From Bordetella parapertussis (lineage in GTDB: Bacteria; Cyanobacteriota; Cyanobacteriia; PCC-6307; Cyanobiaceae), in NCBI GenBank assembly GCA_943324725.2, contig CALPMR020000003.1, forward strand, positions 1 to 39,246: 39,246 nucleotides of DNA, read 5' to 3'. Of this stretch, positions 16,863-25,006 are shown in pieces; within the stretch, counting starts at the first letter, position 1, and each line of letters begins with the position of its first letter. The notes beneath the pieces are model-generated. The model was given only the letters and a program-made list of their open reading frames with translations, made no database searches and had not been told where the DNA came from. The position numbers and the translations under genes are program-made.

Positions 16863-18713
16863 ATGATCATCGACCCGAGGCGGCGGCAATTGTGGATCAG
16901 GGCCTTGATCCTGAGTGTGATCGCCATCGTTCTCAATCTGTTTCGACTGGATATTTTCTTCGGCTTCGAATTATTGCTGGGCTCCAGTCTTGGTGTTTTG
17001 GCTCTGTTGCTGCTTGGTGATATTGGCTTGGTGGTAGGGATCAGTGCCAGCGTCATTAGCTGGAAGGTCTGGGGTTATCCCTGGTGCGCCTTGACTGTGA
17101 TCATTGAACTGCTCTGGTTGCGGTCTTATCTGCAGTTATTTGGCGATACGGCTAACAACCGTGTCAACGGCCGAATTATTCTTGCTGATGTTCTCTATTG
17201 GGTTGTCGTTGGCATTCCGATGGTGCTGCTCTTGTTTGGGCTAGCCATCAATCTTGACCCTGGCAACATGCTGCTGCTGGCCATCAAGCAATCTCTCAAC
17301 GGTGTCATCAATACCACGATCGGCTTCAGCCTTTTTCTGATTTTCAGAATTGTGCGGACATTGAATGATCGCTCCAAAGCGATTCCTATTCATGGGCTGG
17401 TTACAGCCCTCATTATGATCTCCATGATCGCGCCAAGTCTGATCATCCTGACGATGGTTTCCAGCCAATTGGTGCAGGCTGCCGAGCAGGGTGAGATGGA
17501 ACGTCTGCAAATGGTTGCCAAAGGGGTGGCAACAGCGTCGGAAGATGAGCTGCAGAAGCTTGCCGATTCCCTGCATGACAGCGGCAACATGATTGAATTT
17601 GAGCGGATTAAATCAACAGCTCTACCCCAGCGCTTTCAATCAAGCCCAGGACTTTTCAGAACCCTATCGCAAAGATACAAGCCGAATAATGATAAAATAG
17701 TTAATGTAAGGGGTCTTGAATTGCTCTCGACGGCTCAGTCATCGTCCCAGCTCAATCGTCTGATTAACAGCTATTGGAGGTTCGATCTGGCCAGGGCCAG
17801 TTTAGGCGAAGACTTCTACCTTGGCAAAGCGGATGGAAATGTCAACGTCATTGCGATCAGACCCGCCAGGGAACTGATTCAAAAACTCCAGCTTCAGAGT
17901 ACGCGAATTATCAGCATTTTAGCCTGGAGCTTGTTGTTTGCTGTGATCATCAGTGAAATGCTGGCGCAGGAGGTTTCGAAGCAGTTCAGTCTGTCCTACC
18001 TTCGTGGTGCGGCGGAAGCGGAGCCCGAGCCTGGTTCTGAGAGGATGGGTTTGCAAAGGTCTAAATCCTCCAGGTTGAAACCGTTGAGGCCAGGCTTTAT
18101 CCTGGACCTCAATCAAATCATTGCTTTGTTCAATCAACGTAGCGACTTGATCAATAGCTTGCAGGATGATTTGCAGCACACCAGGATCCGGCTCAAGAGC
18201 TCCAGAGAGGAGGTTGACGTCCTTAACACCACTGATCCGCTGACCGGTTGTTTCAACCGTCATGAACTCTACCGCCGCTTGGACTTTGAGCTGCAGCGCA
18301 GCAATCGTGACCATAGCGACCTGAGTTGTGTTTGCTTCGAAGTTGATCACTACAATCAGATCCGCGAAAGTTATGGCCAGTCGATGGTCGAAAAGGTCTT
18401 GATTGATTTGGTTGCAGATATACAGGCTCGATCCAGAACCACTGATTGCCTCTGTAGGAGTGGTGAATCTGAATTCAGCCTGGTGCTGCCCATGTGCACC
18501 GTGGAATCGGCCGAATTACTTGCTCAGAAGTTTCTCGAGGCGGTCGAAACACGGGTGATCACACTTGATGATCAACAGATCAGTGTCACGATCAGTGTGG
18601 GTATCTCCTGTCTGAGAGCAGGTAATGACGACAGCGAAGCATTGATTAATCGAGCCGAAAACGCCCTCTACCGAGCCAAGGTTGAAGGGCGTAATCGCAT
18701 CGTGACAAGCTGA
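16863..18713 (+). CDS. Membrane GGDEF-domain protein with degenerate active site (GESEF) and intact I-site
   Basis: 616 residues. Five or six N-terminal hydrophobic segments (to about 165) are followed by a further span near 195, a predicted periplasmic sensor region at about 205-340, another span (IISILAWSLLFAVIISEML) and a cytoplasmic coiled linker. The C-terminal GGDEF domain starts at TTDPLTGCFNRHELYRRL. Where active enzymes have GGDEF/GGEEF, this one reads R-S-GESEF, so the second Gly and the metal-binding acidic residue are lost. The inhibitory-site motif RxxD is kept exactly five residues upstream (RTTD). This pattern is known from proteins that bind c-di-GMP rather than make it, so a receptor is my inference. 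Start: ATG 16863; a TTG at 16842 is possible. AT-richer than its neighbours. Confidence 0.85.
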   Translation: MIIDPRRRQLWIRALILSVIAIVLNLFRLDIFFGFELLLGSSLGVLALLLLGDIGLVVGISASVISWKVWGYPWCALTVIIELLWLRSYLQLFGDTANNRVNGRIILADVLYWVVVGIPMVLLLFGLAINLDPGNMLLLAIKQSLNGVINTTIGFSLFLIFRIVRTLNDRSKAIPIHGLVTALIMISMIAPSLIILTMVSSQLVQAAEQGEMERLQMVAKGVATASEDELQKLADSLHDSGNMIEFERIKSTALPQRFQSSPGLFRTLSQRYKPNNDKIVNVRGLELLSTAQSSSQLNRLINSYWRFDLARASLGEDFYLGKADGNVNVIAIRPARELIQKLQLQSTRIISILAWSLLFAVIISEMLAQEVSKQFSLSYLRGAAEAEPEPGSERMGLQRSKSSRLKPLRPGFILDLNQIIALFNQRSDLINSLQDDLQHTRIRLKSSREEVDVLNTTDPLTGCFNRHELYRRLDFELQRSNRDHSDLSCVCFEVDHYNQIRESYGQSMVEKVLIDLVADIQARSRTTDCLCRSGESEFSLVLPMCTVESAELLAQKFLEAVETRVITLDDQQISVTISVGISCLRAGNDDSEALINRAENALYRAKVEGRNRIVTS

Positions 18714-18736
18714 AGCTAGTCTATGTAACCGGTTTT

Positions 18737-19753
18737 TCAGCTGTTGCTGTTGCCGAATGCCACCTGACAGGCCGCATTCAGCAGCTCTGCTTCAGCTGAG
18801 CTGGCTGGTTGAACACCATTGAGAAGCCCACTTTGGCAATCAGCCGTCAGCTGATAGGTGGAGCCATCAACACTGACATTGAACTGCACGCTGTTGCTGC
18901 CTATCGGTTGCACCGTGCCATACAACAGCTGATAGGTGCTGTTGGGCACAATGATCATCGTTTGTTGGTTGTTGATGGCGTTATCGACAGCCTCATTGAT
19001 GATCGCGGCAGTGGCCAATGTGCCGATCCCCCACAATGCTGCCCGGGTTCCCCACCAGCCCCAGGTGGGAGTCGCCCAACCGCCATACCAGCCGTAGTTC
19101 CAGGGGCGGGCGTAGCCCCAGCCTGGACGGGCCCAGCCGGGACGGAGATTGACGTTATTGATGTTGACCGTGCGATTCCAGTTGCGCTCAACGTTGCGGT
19201 TGAAATTCTGGTTCAAGTTGCGATCACCCAGATTGCGATCACCCAGATTGCGATTGCCGAGGTTCTGATTGCCCAGGTTGCGATCGCCCAGGTTGGTGCC
19301 AGTGCCGCCGCGATTGCCGCGGAAGGAGCCACTGCCGGAACCCTGCAGCGGTTGACGATTGCCATCGATCGAACCGGAGCGATCAAAGCTGCCCCGATCG
19401 ATACCTCCGCCCGCGCGGCGGTCCAGAGACGGTGCTCCACCGGCCCTGGAGCCCCGGGAATTGCTGCTCCAGCCACCTTCAGGGCGACTGGCCCCCCGAT
19501 TCAGGCCACCACCACCGGCAGTGCTGAAGCCGGTTCGGGCGCCACCACCGCCACCGCCACCGCCACGGTTGCCGCCGCGGTTGCCGCCACCGCCACCGCC
19601 ACCACCGCGACCGCCACCCCCACCGCGGGCGATGAGGTTGTTCGCCTCCGGGGCAACCGTCTGGCTGGTTGGACGCCATGCCGCCCCAGCCGGAAAGGCC
19701 GGCAGAGCCACGAGCCCCGCCAGCAACAGGACAAGACCGGAATGTGTTTTCAT
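18737..19753 (-). CDS. Secreted Gly-rich protein with NLGDR pentapeptide repeats
   Basis: 338 residues. A signal peptide (MKTHSGLVLLLAGLVALPAF...GAA) precedes a long low-complexity Gly/Arg part (RGGGGGRGGGG). A run of about six NLGxR/NLGNQ pentads (15-bp DNA repeats at about 19200-19300) turns into Asn/Arg-rich NQNFNRN, then a Trp/Tyr/Gly-rich stretch (YGWYGGWATPTWGWWG). A C-terminal domain of about 100 residues (TMIIVPNSTYQLLYGTVQPI onward) has two Cys. It is probably a cell-envelope or extracellular protein; function unknown. The start ATG (19753) overlaps the TGA of the upstream gene as ATGA, and that gene's end supplies the GGTGA ribosome-binding region, so translation is coupled. Convergent with the GGDEF gene, 23 bp apart. 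Confidence 0.75.
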   Translation of the reverse strand: MKTHSGLVLLLAGLVALPAFPAGAAWRPTSQTVAPEANNLIARGGGGGRGGGGGGGGNRGGNRGGGGGGGGARTGFSTAGGGGLNRGASRPEGGWSSNSRGSRAGGAPSLDRRAGGGIDRGSFDRSGSIDGNRQPLQGSGSGSFRGNRGGTGTNLGDRNLGNQNLGNRNLGDRNLGDRNLNQNFNRNVERNWNRTVNINNVNLRPGWARPGWGYARPWNYGWYGGWATPTWGWWGTRAALWGIGTLATAAIINEAVDNAINNQQTMIIVPNSTYQLLYGTVQPIGSNSVQFNVSVDGSTYQLTADCQSGLLNGVQPASSAEAELLNAACQVAFGNSNS

Positions 19754-20241
19754 CGTTTCACCACGTCGCAACCGGCGTCATAGCAACTGGCGTCAAGGCG
19801 GCCATCGGCGCCGAAATGCACCATCACCAGATCTCGGCCAGCCATCCTGGTGGGGTTGTCCTGTCGAACACTGTTGAGGTAGTTGGGGTTGATGACACAG
19901 AGCTCCTGATCGTTGAAGCAGACCGTGTTCGTGGAGAAGCGACCGGAGGCATTGCGCAGCGACACCCAGCTCCTGGTCTCAGGTTTCCAGAGCGTCATCG
20001 TCAATGGCTCATCCGTGATCCGCACCGTTTTGATCGTCTGGCCGATGTGATGGCGATAGCGGGTGCTCTTGCCTTCATTCAACGCCTCGACCATGCAGTT
20101 GACCGCAGCTGAACTCGCCTGAATGCACTGGGTTTCGAGCTTGTAGAGCAACACCTCGGCACTGCGCCCGGGCGTTGCAGTCATCAACGCCGCTGTCAGC
20201 CAGCCGGCAAGGAGGACTGGCCTGATGGCGCCGCTGGCCAT
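19750..20241 (-). CDS. Secreted Cys-containing protein of unknown function
   Basis: 163 residues from the ATG at 20241, chosen because a normal signal peptide follows directly (ASGAIRPVLLAGWLTAAL...GRSA). The mature part contains five Cys (TQCIQASSAAVNC, TVCFNDQELCVIN, ASCYDAGC), and the chain ends DVVKR. Several beta strands with paired Cys suggest disulfides in the periplasm or outside. No family recognised. It is first of a two-gene unit with the Gly-rich protein (ATGA overlap), so the two probably act together, perhaps in envelope structure or attachment. A frame extending upstream to 20421 lacks signal-peptide logic. Confidence 0.65.
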   Translation of the reverse strand: MASGAIRPVLLAGWLTAALMTATPGRSAEVLLYKLETQCIQASSAAVNCMVEALNEGKSTRYRHHIGQTIKTVRITDEPLTMTLWKPETRSWVSLRNASGRFSTNTVCFNDQELCVINPNYLNSVRQDNPTRMAGRDLVMVHFGADGRLDASCYDAGCDVVKR

Positions 20242-20485
20242 GGTCTGGACCGCGCCGCTGATCCAGGGAGAACCAAGGCGGGTGCTCAGGTGTCGGTTCC
20301 AGTGACCGAGCAGATCGTGGCGAGCGTGCTTCAGGTTCGCGCCCTGAGAAACCGGTGGCTGCTGCATGACATGGGGGGTAGAGACGATGTCTCCAAAGAG
20401 AGCAGGAGATGGCTGAAGCATGTCAATGCCATGTCGTTGATGTCAGCCTGGATGGCTGCAGGCGACACATTTCGCGATGGAAGCT

Positions 20486-21508
20486 TCAGCCGTCGCTCGC
20501 CGGGGAGTCGGCGATGCGCACCATGCAGCGAAAGCCCAGATGGCACGTGCTGGTGTCAATCCCCTGGGCCATGCGCCCCGCGGGGCGATAACGACGGCAA
20601 TAACTGGGTGCGCACAGAAAGGAGCCGCCCTTGACCACCTTGCGTGGCACCATCCCGTGCTGGGAGCTCGGATCGATGCTGTCCTGCTGCGTTCCGCCGC
20701 GGGGATCGGGGCCACTGCAGCAACTCCCGTCTGCCTTGTTGGAGCCGATTCGGGAGCTGTGCTCCTGATACCAGTCATCGGTCCACTCCCAGACATTGCC
20801 GATCATGTCGACCAGGCCGTAGCCATTGGCGGGATAGGCGGCGACGGGTGAGGTGCGCTCCCAGCCATCCAGCTGCGTGTTGTGATGGGGGAAGTCGCCT
20901 TGAAAGGTGTTGGCCAGCATCCGGCCCGCCGGATGAAGTTCATCTCCCCAGGCAAATTCCGTCGCCTCCAGTCCTCCGCGGGCGGCCCGTTCCCATTCCG
21001 CCTCCGTGGGCAGCTGTTTGCCCGCCCAGGCGGCGTAGGCCCGCGCATCGCTGTGGCTGATGTGGACGACAGGATGCTGATCCCGCCCCTTGATCGAACT
21101 GCCTGGCCCCTCCGGATGGCGCCAGTTCGCCCCCGGGATGTACTGCCACCAGCTGTAGTGATCGTCCAGGGCCACCGCCTGAGCGGGGGGCACGAACACG
21201 ATCGAACTTGGCGCCAGCAACTCCGGCAGCGCCTCCGGGTAGGCGGCGGGATCCGCCGGCAGCTCGGCCAGGGTGAGGTGGCCGCTGGCTTTGACGAACT
21301 TGCGGAACTGAGCGTTGGTGACCGGCGCCCGATCGATCCAGAAGCCGGAGACCTCGACCCGATGGGCTGGAGCTTCCTCCGGGTAGTGGTGATCCGAACC
21401 CATCTGGAAGCCACCGTCAGGGATCCAGACCATGTCGCGACCGGGGGGCCTGCCGGGGGGGCGTCCCCCCCGGCTACCGGCTTCGACGGGGCGGGGTGAA
21501 GGGGCCAT
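20486..21508 (-). CDS. Formylglycine-generating enzyme (SUMF1/FGE-type sulfatase activator)
   Basis: 340 residues. The FGE-sulfatase domain begins MVWIPDGGFQMGSD (about 26) and contains EVSGFWIDRAPVTNAQFRKF, HPVVHISHSDARAYAAWAGK, LPTEAEWERAARGG and GNVWEWTDDW. The catalytic pair C299-x4-C304 lies in the GGSFLCAPSYCRRYRPAGR signature. This copper-dependent oxidase turns the active-site Cys of sulfatases into formylglycine. The gene starts 27 bp after the sulfatase stop on the same strand, an obvious enzyme-maturase operon. The first 25 residues are Arg/Gly/Pro low complexity encoded over a perfect 10-bp-arm GC hairpin (21452-21474). A start at ATG 21433 is possible, but only 21508 has a GAGG upstream. 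No signal peptide, so activation is cytoplasmic. Confidence 0.93.
   Translation of the reverse strand: MAPSPRPVEAGSRGGRPPGRPPGRDMVWIPDGGFQMGSDHHYPEEAPAHRVEVSGFWIDRAPVTNAQFRKFVKASGHLTLAELPADPAAYPEALPELLAPSSIVFVPPAQAVALDDHYSWWQYIPGANWRHPEGPGSSIKGRDQHPVVHISHSDARAYAAWAGKQLPTEAEWERAARGGLEATEFAWGDELHPAGRMLANTFQGDFPHHNTQLDGWERTSPVAAYPANGYGLVDMIGNVWEWTDDWYQEHSSRIGSNKADGSCCSGPDPRGGTQQDSIDPSSQHGMVPRKVVKGGSFLCAPSYCRRYRPAGRMAQGIDTSTCHLGFRCMVRIADSPASDG
21452..21474. repeat. Perfect G/C-run hairpin in the FGE 5' coding end
   Basis: Ten-base arms, each a GCC/GGC cap plus seven G or C, around a CGT loop. It lies 35-57 nt into the FGE frame as annotated, or just upstream if ATG 21433 is the true start. Such a stable stem with homopolymer runs could slow translation or cause slippage. 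Confidence 0.6.
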
Positions 21509-21535
21509 CGCCTCAGTCTGCCGGGGCGGCGGAGC

Positions 21536-23041
21536 TCATGCCCCGCCGCTGGCGGCCTGGGTCATGTGCTCGATCACATCCTGCACCGAGAAGCTGGCGG
21601 GTTTCTGGCGGGGCGGATAGTCGACGAAGGAGGCGAGGAACTGGGCCACATAGGTCTGGGCCGGCACCAGCAGGAAGACGTGGTCGAACATCCAGTCCCA
21701 GTAGGTGTTGGAGGTGATGTCGGCCCGCTCGTAAGGATCGGTGAGCAGGTTGAAGATCTTCGGCACCCGCAGCTTCACGAACGGCTCCGCCCAGATCTGA
21801 CAGGTGCCGGCTTGACGCTGCTCCATGAACACGAACTTCCAGTTGTCGTAGCGCAGCCCCACCAGATCGCCGTCATCGGAGAAGTAGAAGAACTCCACCC
21901 GCGGGCTCTTGTCAGTTTTGCCCGTCCAGTAGTCGAGCATGTTGTAGCCATCGAGATGCACCTTGAAGGTCTTGTCACCCACCTGGTGACCCTGCAGCAG
22001 CTTCTGCTTGATCTCCGGTTCACCGGCGGCCGCCACCAGGGTGGGCAGCCAGTCGAGATGGCTGACGATGCCGCTGATCACACTGCCCGGCGCGATGTGG
22101 CCCGGCCAGCGCACCAGGGCGGGTACCCGGAAGGCCCCTTCCCAGTTGGTGTTCTTCTCGCTGCGGAACGGGGTCATGCCGGCATCGGGCCAGCTGTTCA
22201 GGTGCGGACCGTTGTCGGTGCCGTACATCACGATCGTGTTGTCCGTGATGCCCAGCTCATCGAGTAGGTCGAGCATCTCGCCGATGCAGTCGTCGTGATA
22301 GAGCATCACGTCGTGGTATTCCGACTGCCAGCGACCACTGCGGCCGACGTCCTGGGGCCGGGCGTAGGTGCGGAAGTGCATGTGGGTGGTGTTGAACCAT
22401 ACGAAGAAGGGCTCACCCGAGGCCACTGCGTCGCGGATGAAGCGTTTGGCCTCGACCATGAACTCGTCGTCGGCGGTCTCCATCCGTTTGCGGGTCAGCG
22501 GGCCGGTGTTCTCGATCCGCTGGCTGCCATCGCCGTTGGCCCAGCAGTGCAACACGCCGCGAGGACCGAAACGCTCGCGGAAATGGGGGAAATCCTCAGG
22601 CTGGGGGTAGTCGCGAAGTTCCGGCTCCTCCTCGGCGTTGAGGTGGTAGAGGTTGCCGAAGAACTCATCGAAGCCGTGCATCGTCGGCAGATGCTCATCG
22701 CGATCGCCGAAGTGGTTCTTGCCGAACTGGCCGGTGCGATAGCCCAGCGGCTTGAGCAGCTCAGCGATGGTTGGATCTTCGGCTTTGTAGCCGAGCTCGG
22801 CACCGGGCAGGCCCACTTTGCTCAGGCCGGTGCGCACCACGCACTGGCCGCTCATGAAAGCGGCACGGCCGGCGGTGCAGCTCTGCTCGGCGTAGTAATG
22901 AATGAACTTGGCACCCTCGCTGGCGACGCGGTCGATGTTGGGGGTCTGATACCCCATCAGGCCATGGCTGTAGCAGCTGAGATTGCTCTGGCCGATGTCA
23001 TCGCCCCAGAGGATCAGGATGTTCGGTTGGCTGTTCGGCAT
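21536..23041 (-). CDS. Arylsulfatase-type sulfatase, Cys-class active site
   Basis: 501 residues from ATG 23041 (an upstream frame to 23095 adds nothing family-like). Order: NILILWGDDIGQSNLSCYSH with metal ligands D14/D15; the sulfatase signature C55-T-A-G-R59 followed by AAFMSGQ, a Cys-class C-x-(P/A)-x-R motif that needs formylglycine; GYRTGQFGKNHFGD; FVWFNTTHMHF; TIVMYGTDNGPHLNSWPDAG with the C-terminal metal pair Asp-Asn. All catalytic parts are present and the length is normal. No export signal is seen, so it may act inside the cell or be exported by another route. The substrate is unknown: a sulfate ester such as a sulfated sugar or aryl sulfate. Followed at 27 bp by its FGE. Confidence 0.9.
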   Translation of the reverse strand: MPNSQPNILILWGDDIGQSNLSCYSHGLMGYQTPNIDRVASEGAKFIHYYAEQSCTAGRAAFMSGQCVVRTGLSKVGLPGAELGYKAEDPTIAELLKPLGYRTGQFGKNHFGDRDEHLPTMHGFDEFFGNLYHLNAEEEPELRDYPQPEDFPHFRERFGPRGVLHCWANGDGSQRIENTGPLTRKRMETADDEFMVEAKRFIRDAVASGEPFFVWFNTTHMHFRTYARPQDVGRSGRWQSEYHDVMLYHDDCIGEMLDLLDELGITDNTIVMYGTDNGPHLNSWPDAGMTPFRSEKNTNWEGAFRVPALVRWPGHIAPGSVISGIVSHLDWLPTLVAAAGEPEIKQKLLQGHQVGDKTFKVHLDGYNMLDYWTGKTDKSPRVEFFYFSDDGDLVGLRYDNWKFVFMEQRQAGTCQIWAEPFVKLRVPKIFNLLTDPYERADITSNTYWDWMFDHVFLLVPAQTYVAQFLASFVDYPPRQKPASFSVQDVIEHMTQAASGGA

Positions 23042-23287
23042 CGGAAGCGGCGCGGTGGCGAAGCGTGCGGGCAGGAAAGGTAGCCAGGTCGGCAACGAAG
23101 CGCTGTGGCTCGTGTACGGCCCTGGATCCCGGCATGGGCAGGCACAACTGGGGCAGTGATCGGCAGGCGATCACCAACCCAGACGGGACTGCCGATACGC
23201 CTGAATTCTGGTCGGCCCGGCGCTGGCACAACCTGCAGAAAATGCAAACATTCCAGAGCGGCCCCCCACCTGAGAACCCGGCTCTGA

Positions 23288-24163
23288 TCAGGAGGCAGAC
23301 CCATGTCGGTCGCTGTGCTGCCGGCGTTGTTGCGTCATCAGGAAGGGAATCGAGACGATCACCGTCACCAGCACGTAACTGAGGATCGCCAGCTTCACCG
23401 CCGGAATGCCCGGGGCGTGGCTGGAGGCAAACAGCAGGGCCAGGCCTGGATTGCGCATCGAGGTGACCAGCGCCGTGGTGGTGCTCTCCGCCGGGTCAGG
23501 ACCAGCCAGCAACCAGCCGATCGCCAGGCAGAGCATCACCAGCACGGCCATCAGCGGCAGGGCGATCAGGTTGCCGGCCAGAAACGAGCCCAGTGCCGGC
23601 AGCGTCAAACCCAGGATCACCAGCACCAACAGCAGCAGCAGCCCATTGGCCAGCTTCTCCAGAGGTCCGACCAACCGGGCTGCCAGGGCGGGGAGCCAGC
23701 GGCGCAGTCCCAGACCCAGCAGCAGGGGCAACACCTGGGCCACCAGCACCTGCAACGCCACATCGGCATGGGCCAGATCCCAGCCGCTGACGCTGAACAC
23801 CTGCCGGAACAGATCCGCCATCAGCGGAATCGTGAGGATCGCGGCGATCGCCGCCAGCACCTGCAGCAGGGCCGCCATCTCGCGATCGCCTCCCTTCCTG
23901 CCGGCCTTGTGCAGGGTCAGCGGCGCACTGGGCGACAGGGCCATCAGGGCGATGGCGTAGCGCACCGGCGGCGCCACAGGCAGCACCAGGCTGAGCTTGA
24001 TCAGCAGCAAGGCCCCCAGAGGCACCAGCAGGCAGCTGCCGACCAGCACCCGTACCAACAGGGCGGGACGCTGCCGCCATTGCTGCAGCGCCGTGCCCTG
24101 CAGGCCCAGGCCCAGGGCGAACATCAACGCGAACAGGGTGACTTTGATCAGAAGCTGAACCAT
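23288..24163 (-). CDS. BASS-family (bile acid:sodium symporter-like) membrane transporter
   Basis: 291 residues, nearly all hydrophobic, with about nine spans. The pattern fits the bile acid/Na+ symporter superfamily, with two inverted five-helix halves. The crossover segments are SPSAPLTLHKAGRKGGD in the first half and ESTTTALVTSMRNPGLALL in the second, the latter resembling the conserved (T/S)xxxRNxxLAL element. The substrate of bacterial members varies (organic anions, pyruvate, glycolate-type acids) and cannot be told here. It is last in a four-gene membrane operon, 57 bp after the DUF202 gene. A copy of its first about 16 codons survives at 31826-31875. Confidence 0.75.
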   Translation of the reverse strand: MVQLLIKVTLFALMFALGLGLQGTALQQWRQRPALLVRVLVGSCLLVPLGALLLIKLSLVLPVAPPVRYAIALMALSPSAPLTLHKAGRKGGDREMAALLQVLAAIAAILTIPLMADLFRQVFSVSGWDLAHADVALQVLVAQVLPLLLGLGLRRWLPALAARLVGPLEKLANGLLLLLVLVILGLTLPALGSFLAGNLIALPLMAVLVMLCLAIGWLLAGPDPAESTTTALVTSMRNPGLALLFASSHAPGIPAVKLAILSYVLVTVIVSIPFLMTQQRRQHSDRHGSAS

Positions 24164-24220
24164 GGCGACAGCAGCGAATCGGGCTGAAACGGGAATGGGA
24201 CAAGGCGATAGCGGGGTGGC

Positions 24221-24604
24221 TCAGGCGGCTATGGCCCCGGCCAGCAGCAACACCAGGGCGAGGATGCCGATCAGGGCGATGCTGATGGCTGTCGCCAGGG
24301 CGATCGAGGGTTCTTCGCGGTAGACGAAGTCTTCGCGTCGCAGGCGCCGCAGTATCTGGCGGTGCTGCACCGTGGCCGCCAGCATCGCCAGGATGCCGGT
24401 CAGCACAAAGCCCACCGCCACCAGCCGCACACTCCATTCGGCATGGCCGTGGTTGTTGAGGCGACCGGCATTGATGGCGGCGATGATCTTGTCGAGGCCG
24501 AAACCGAAGCTGATCAGCGACAGACAGGTGCGGATCCAGGCCATCAGGGTGCGTTCCGCCGCCGCCCGGTTGCGTTCCTTGGCCAGCTGATCGGTGAGGT
24601 TCAT
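24221..24604 (-). CDS. DUF202 (YidH-type) small membrane protein, copy 1
   Basis: 127 residues. MNLTDQLAKERNRAAAERTL then MAWIRTCLSLISFGFGLDKI is the DUF202 hallmark (LAxERTxLAWxRTxLxLIxxGF). Three spans follow at about 24-45, 58-80 and 100-123, with a basic loop RRLRREDFVYREEPSI. Function unknown; members are often paired with other small membrane proteins. It starts 3 nt after the stop of the DUF1622 gene, so it is tightly co-transcribed. A paralogue about 87% identical (16 differences in 127) lies at 31933-32316 with part of the same flanking genes. Confidence 0.85.
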   Translation of the reverse strand: MNLTDQLAKERNRAAAERTLMAWIRTCLSLISFGFGLDKIIAAINAGRLNNHGHAEWSVRLVAVGFVLTGILAMLAATVQHRQILRRLRREDFVYREEPSIALATAISIALIGILALVLLLAGAIAA

Positions 24605-24607
24605 GGT

Positions 24608-25006
24608 TTATGAGGGGGGCAGAAAGTCTGTGGTCGGTGCCGGGACGGTGCGCCGATCCCGTGCTTCCTCGGCGCTGATGTCCCGGCCCAGGAAGACATT
24701 GAGAAAGGTGCGGATCACGGCGACCACCGCCAGCTGGACCAGATGCTGACCCGAGGGGTTGATGGTGGTGAAGACGATGTCGGCGCCGAGCTGAAACTCA
24801 AGGGCCAGGGCCAGCCAGCTGCCGAAGCTGACCCGGGCGCTGTTGGAGGGCCGCCGTGGCAGGCGGCGACGGCAGCCGGCCAGAGTCCCCCTGGCCGTGG
24901 CCAGCAGGCCGACCAGCACGGTCAGCACCGACAGACATTCCAACAGCAGCCTTGTCGCCGTGGCCAGTGGCACCAGCAGCTGCTCGACGAGCTCGGCAAA
25001 GGTCAT
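24608..25006 (-). CDS. DUF1622 membrane protein
   Basis: 132 residues. An N-terminal span (LLLECLSVLTVLVGLLATA), then RVSFGSWLALALEFQLGADI, then LVQLAVVAVIRTFLNVFLGR match DUF1622 (RxxLGRWLxLALEFxLGADIxxTxxxPxxxxIxxLAxIxxIRTxLNYFLxxE). Function unknown. Its ATG overlaps the stop of the upstream gene as ATGA (25003-25006), and its stop is 3 nt before the DUF202 start. It is the second gene of the four-gene membrane unit. Its last about 40 codons are duplicated near 32317-32443. Confidence 0.85.
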   Translation of the reverse strand: MTFAELVEQLLVPLATATRLLLECLSVLTVLVGLLATARGTLAGCRRRLPRRPSNSARVSFGSWLALALEFQLGADIVFTTINPSGQHLVQLAVVAVIRTFLNVFLGRDISAEEARDRRTVPAPTTDFLPPS

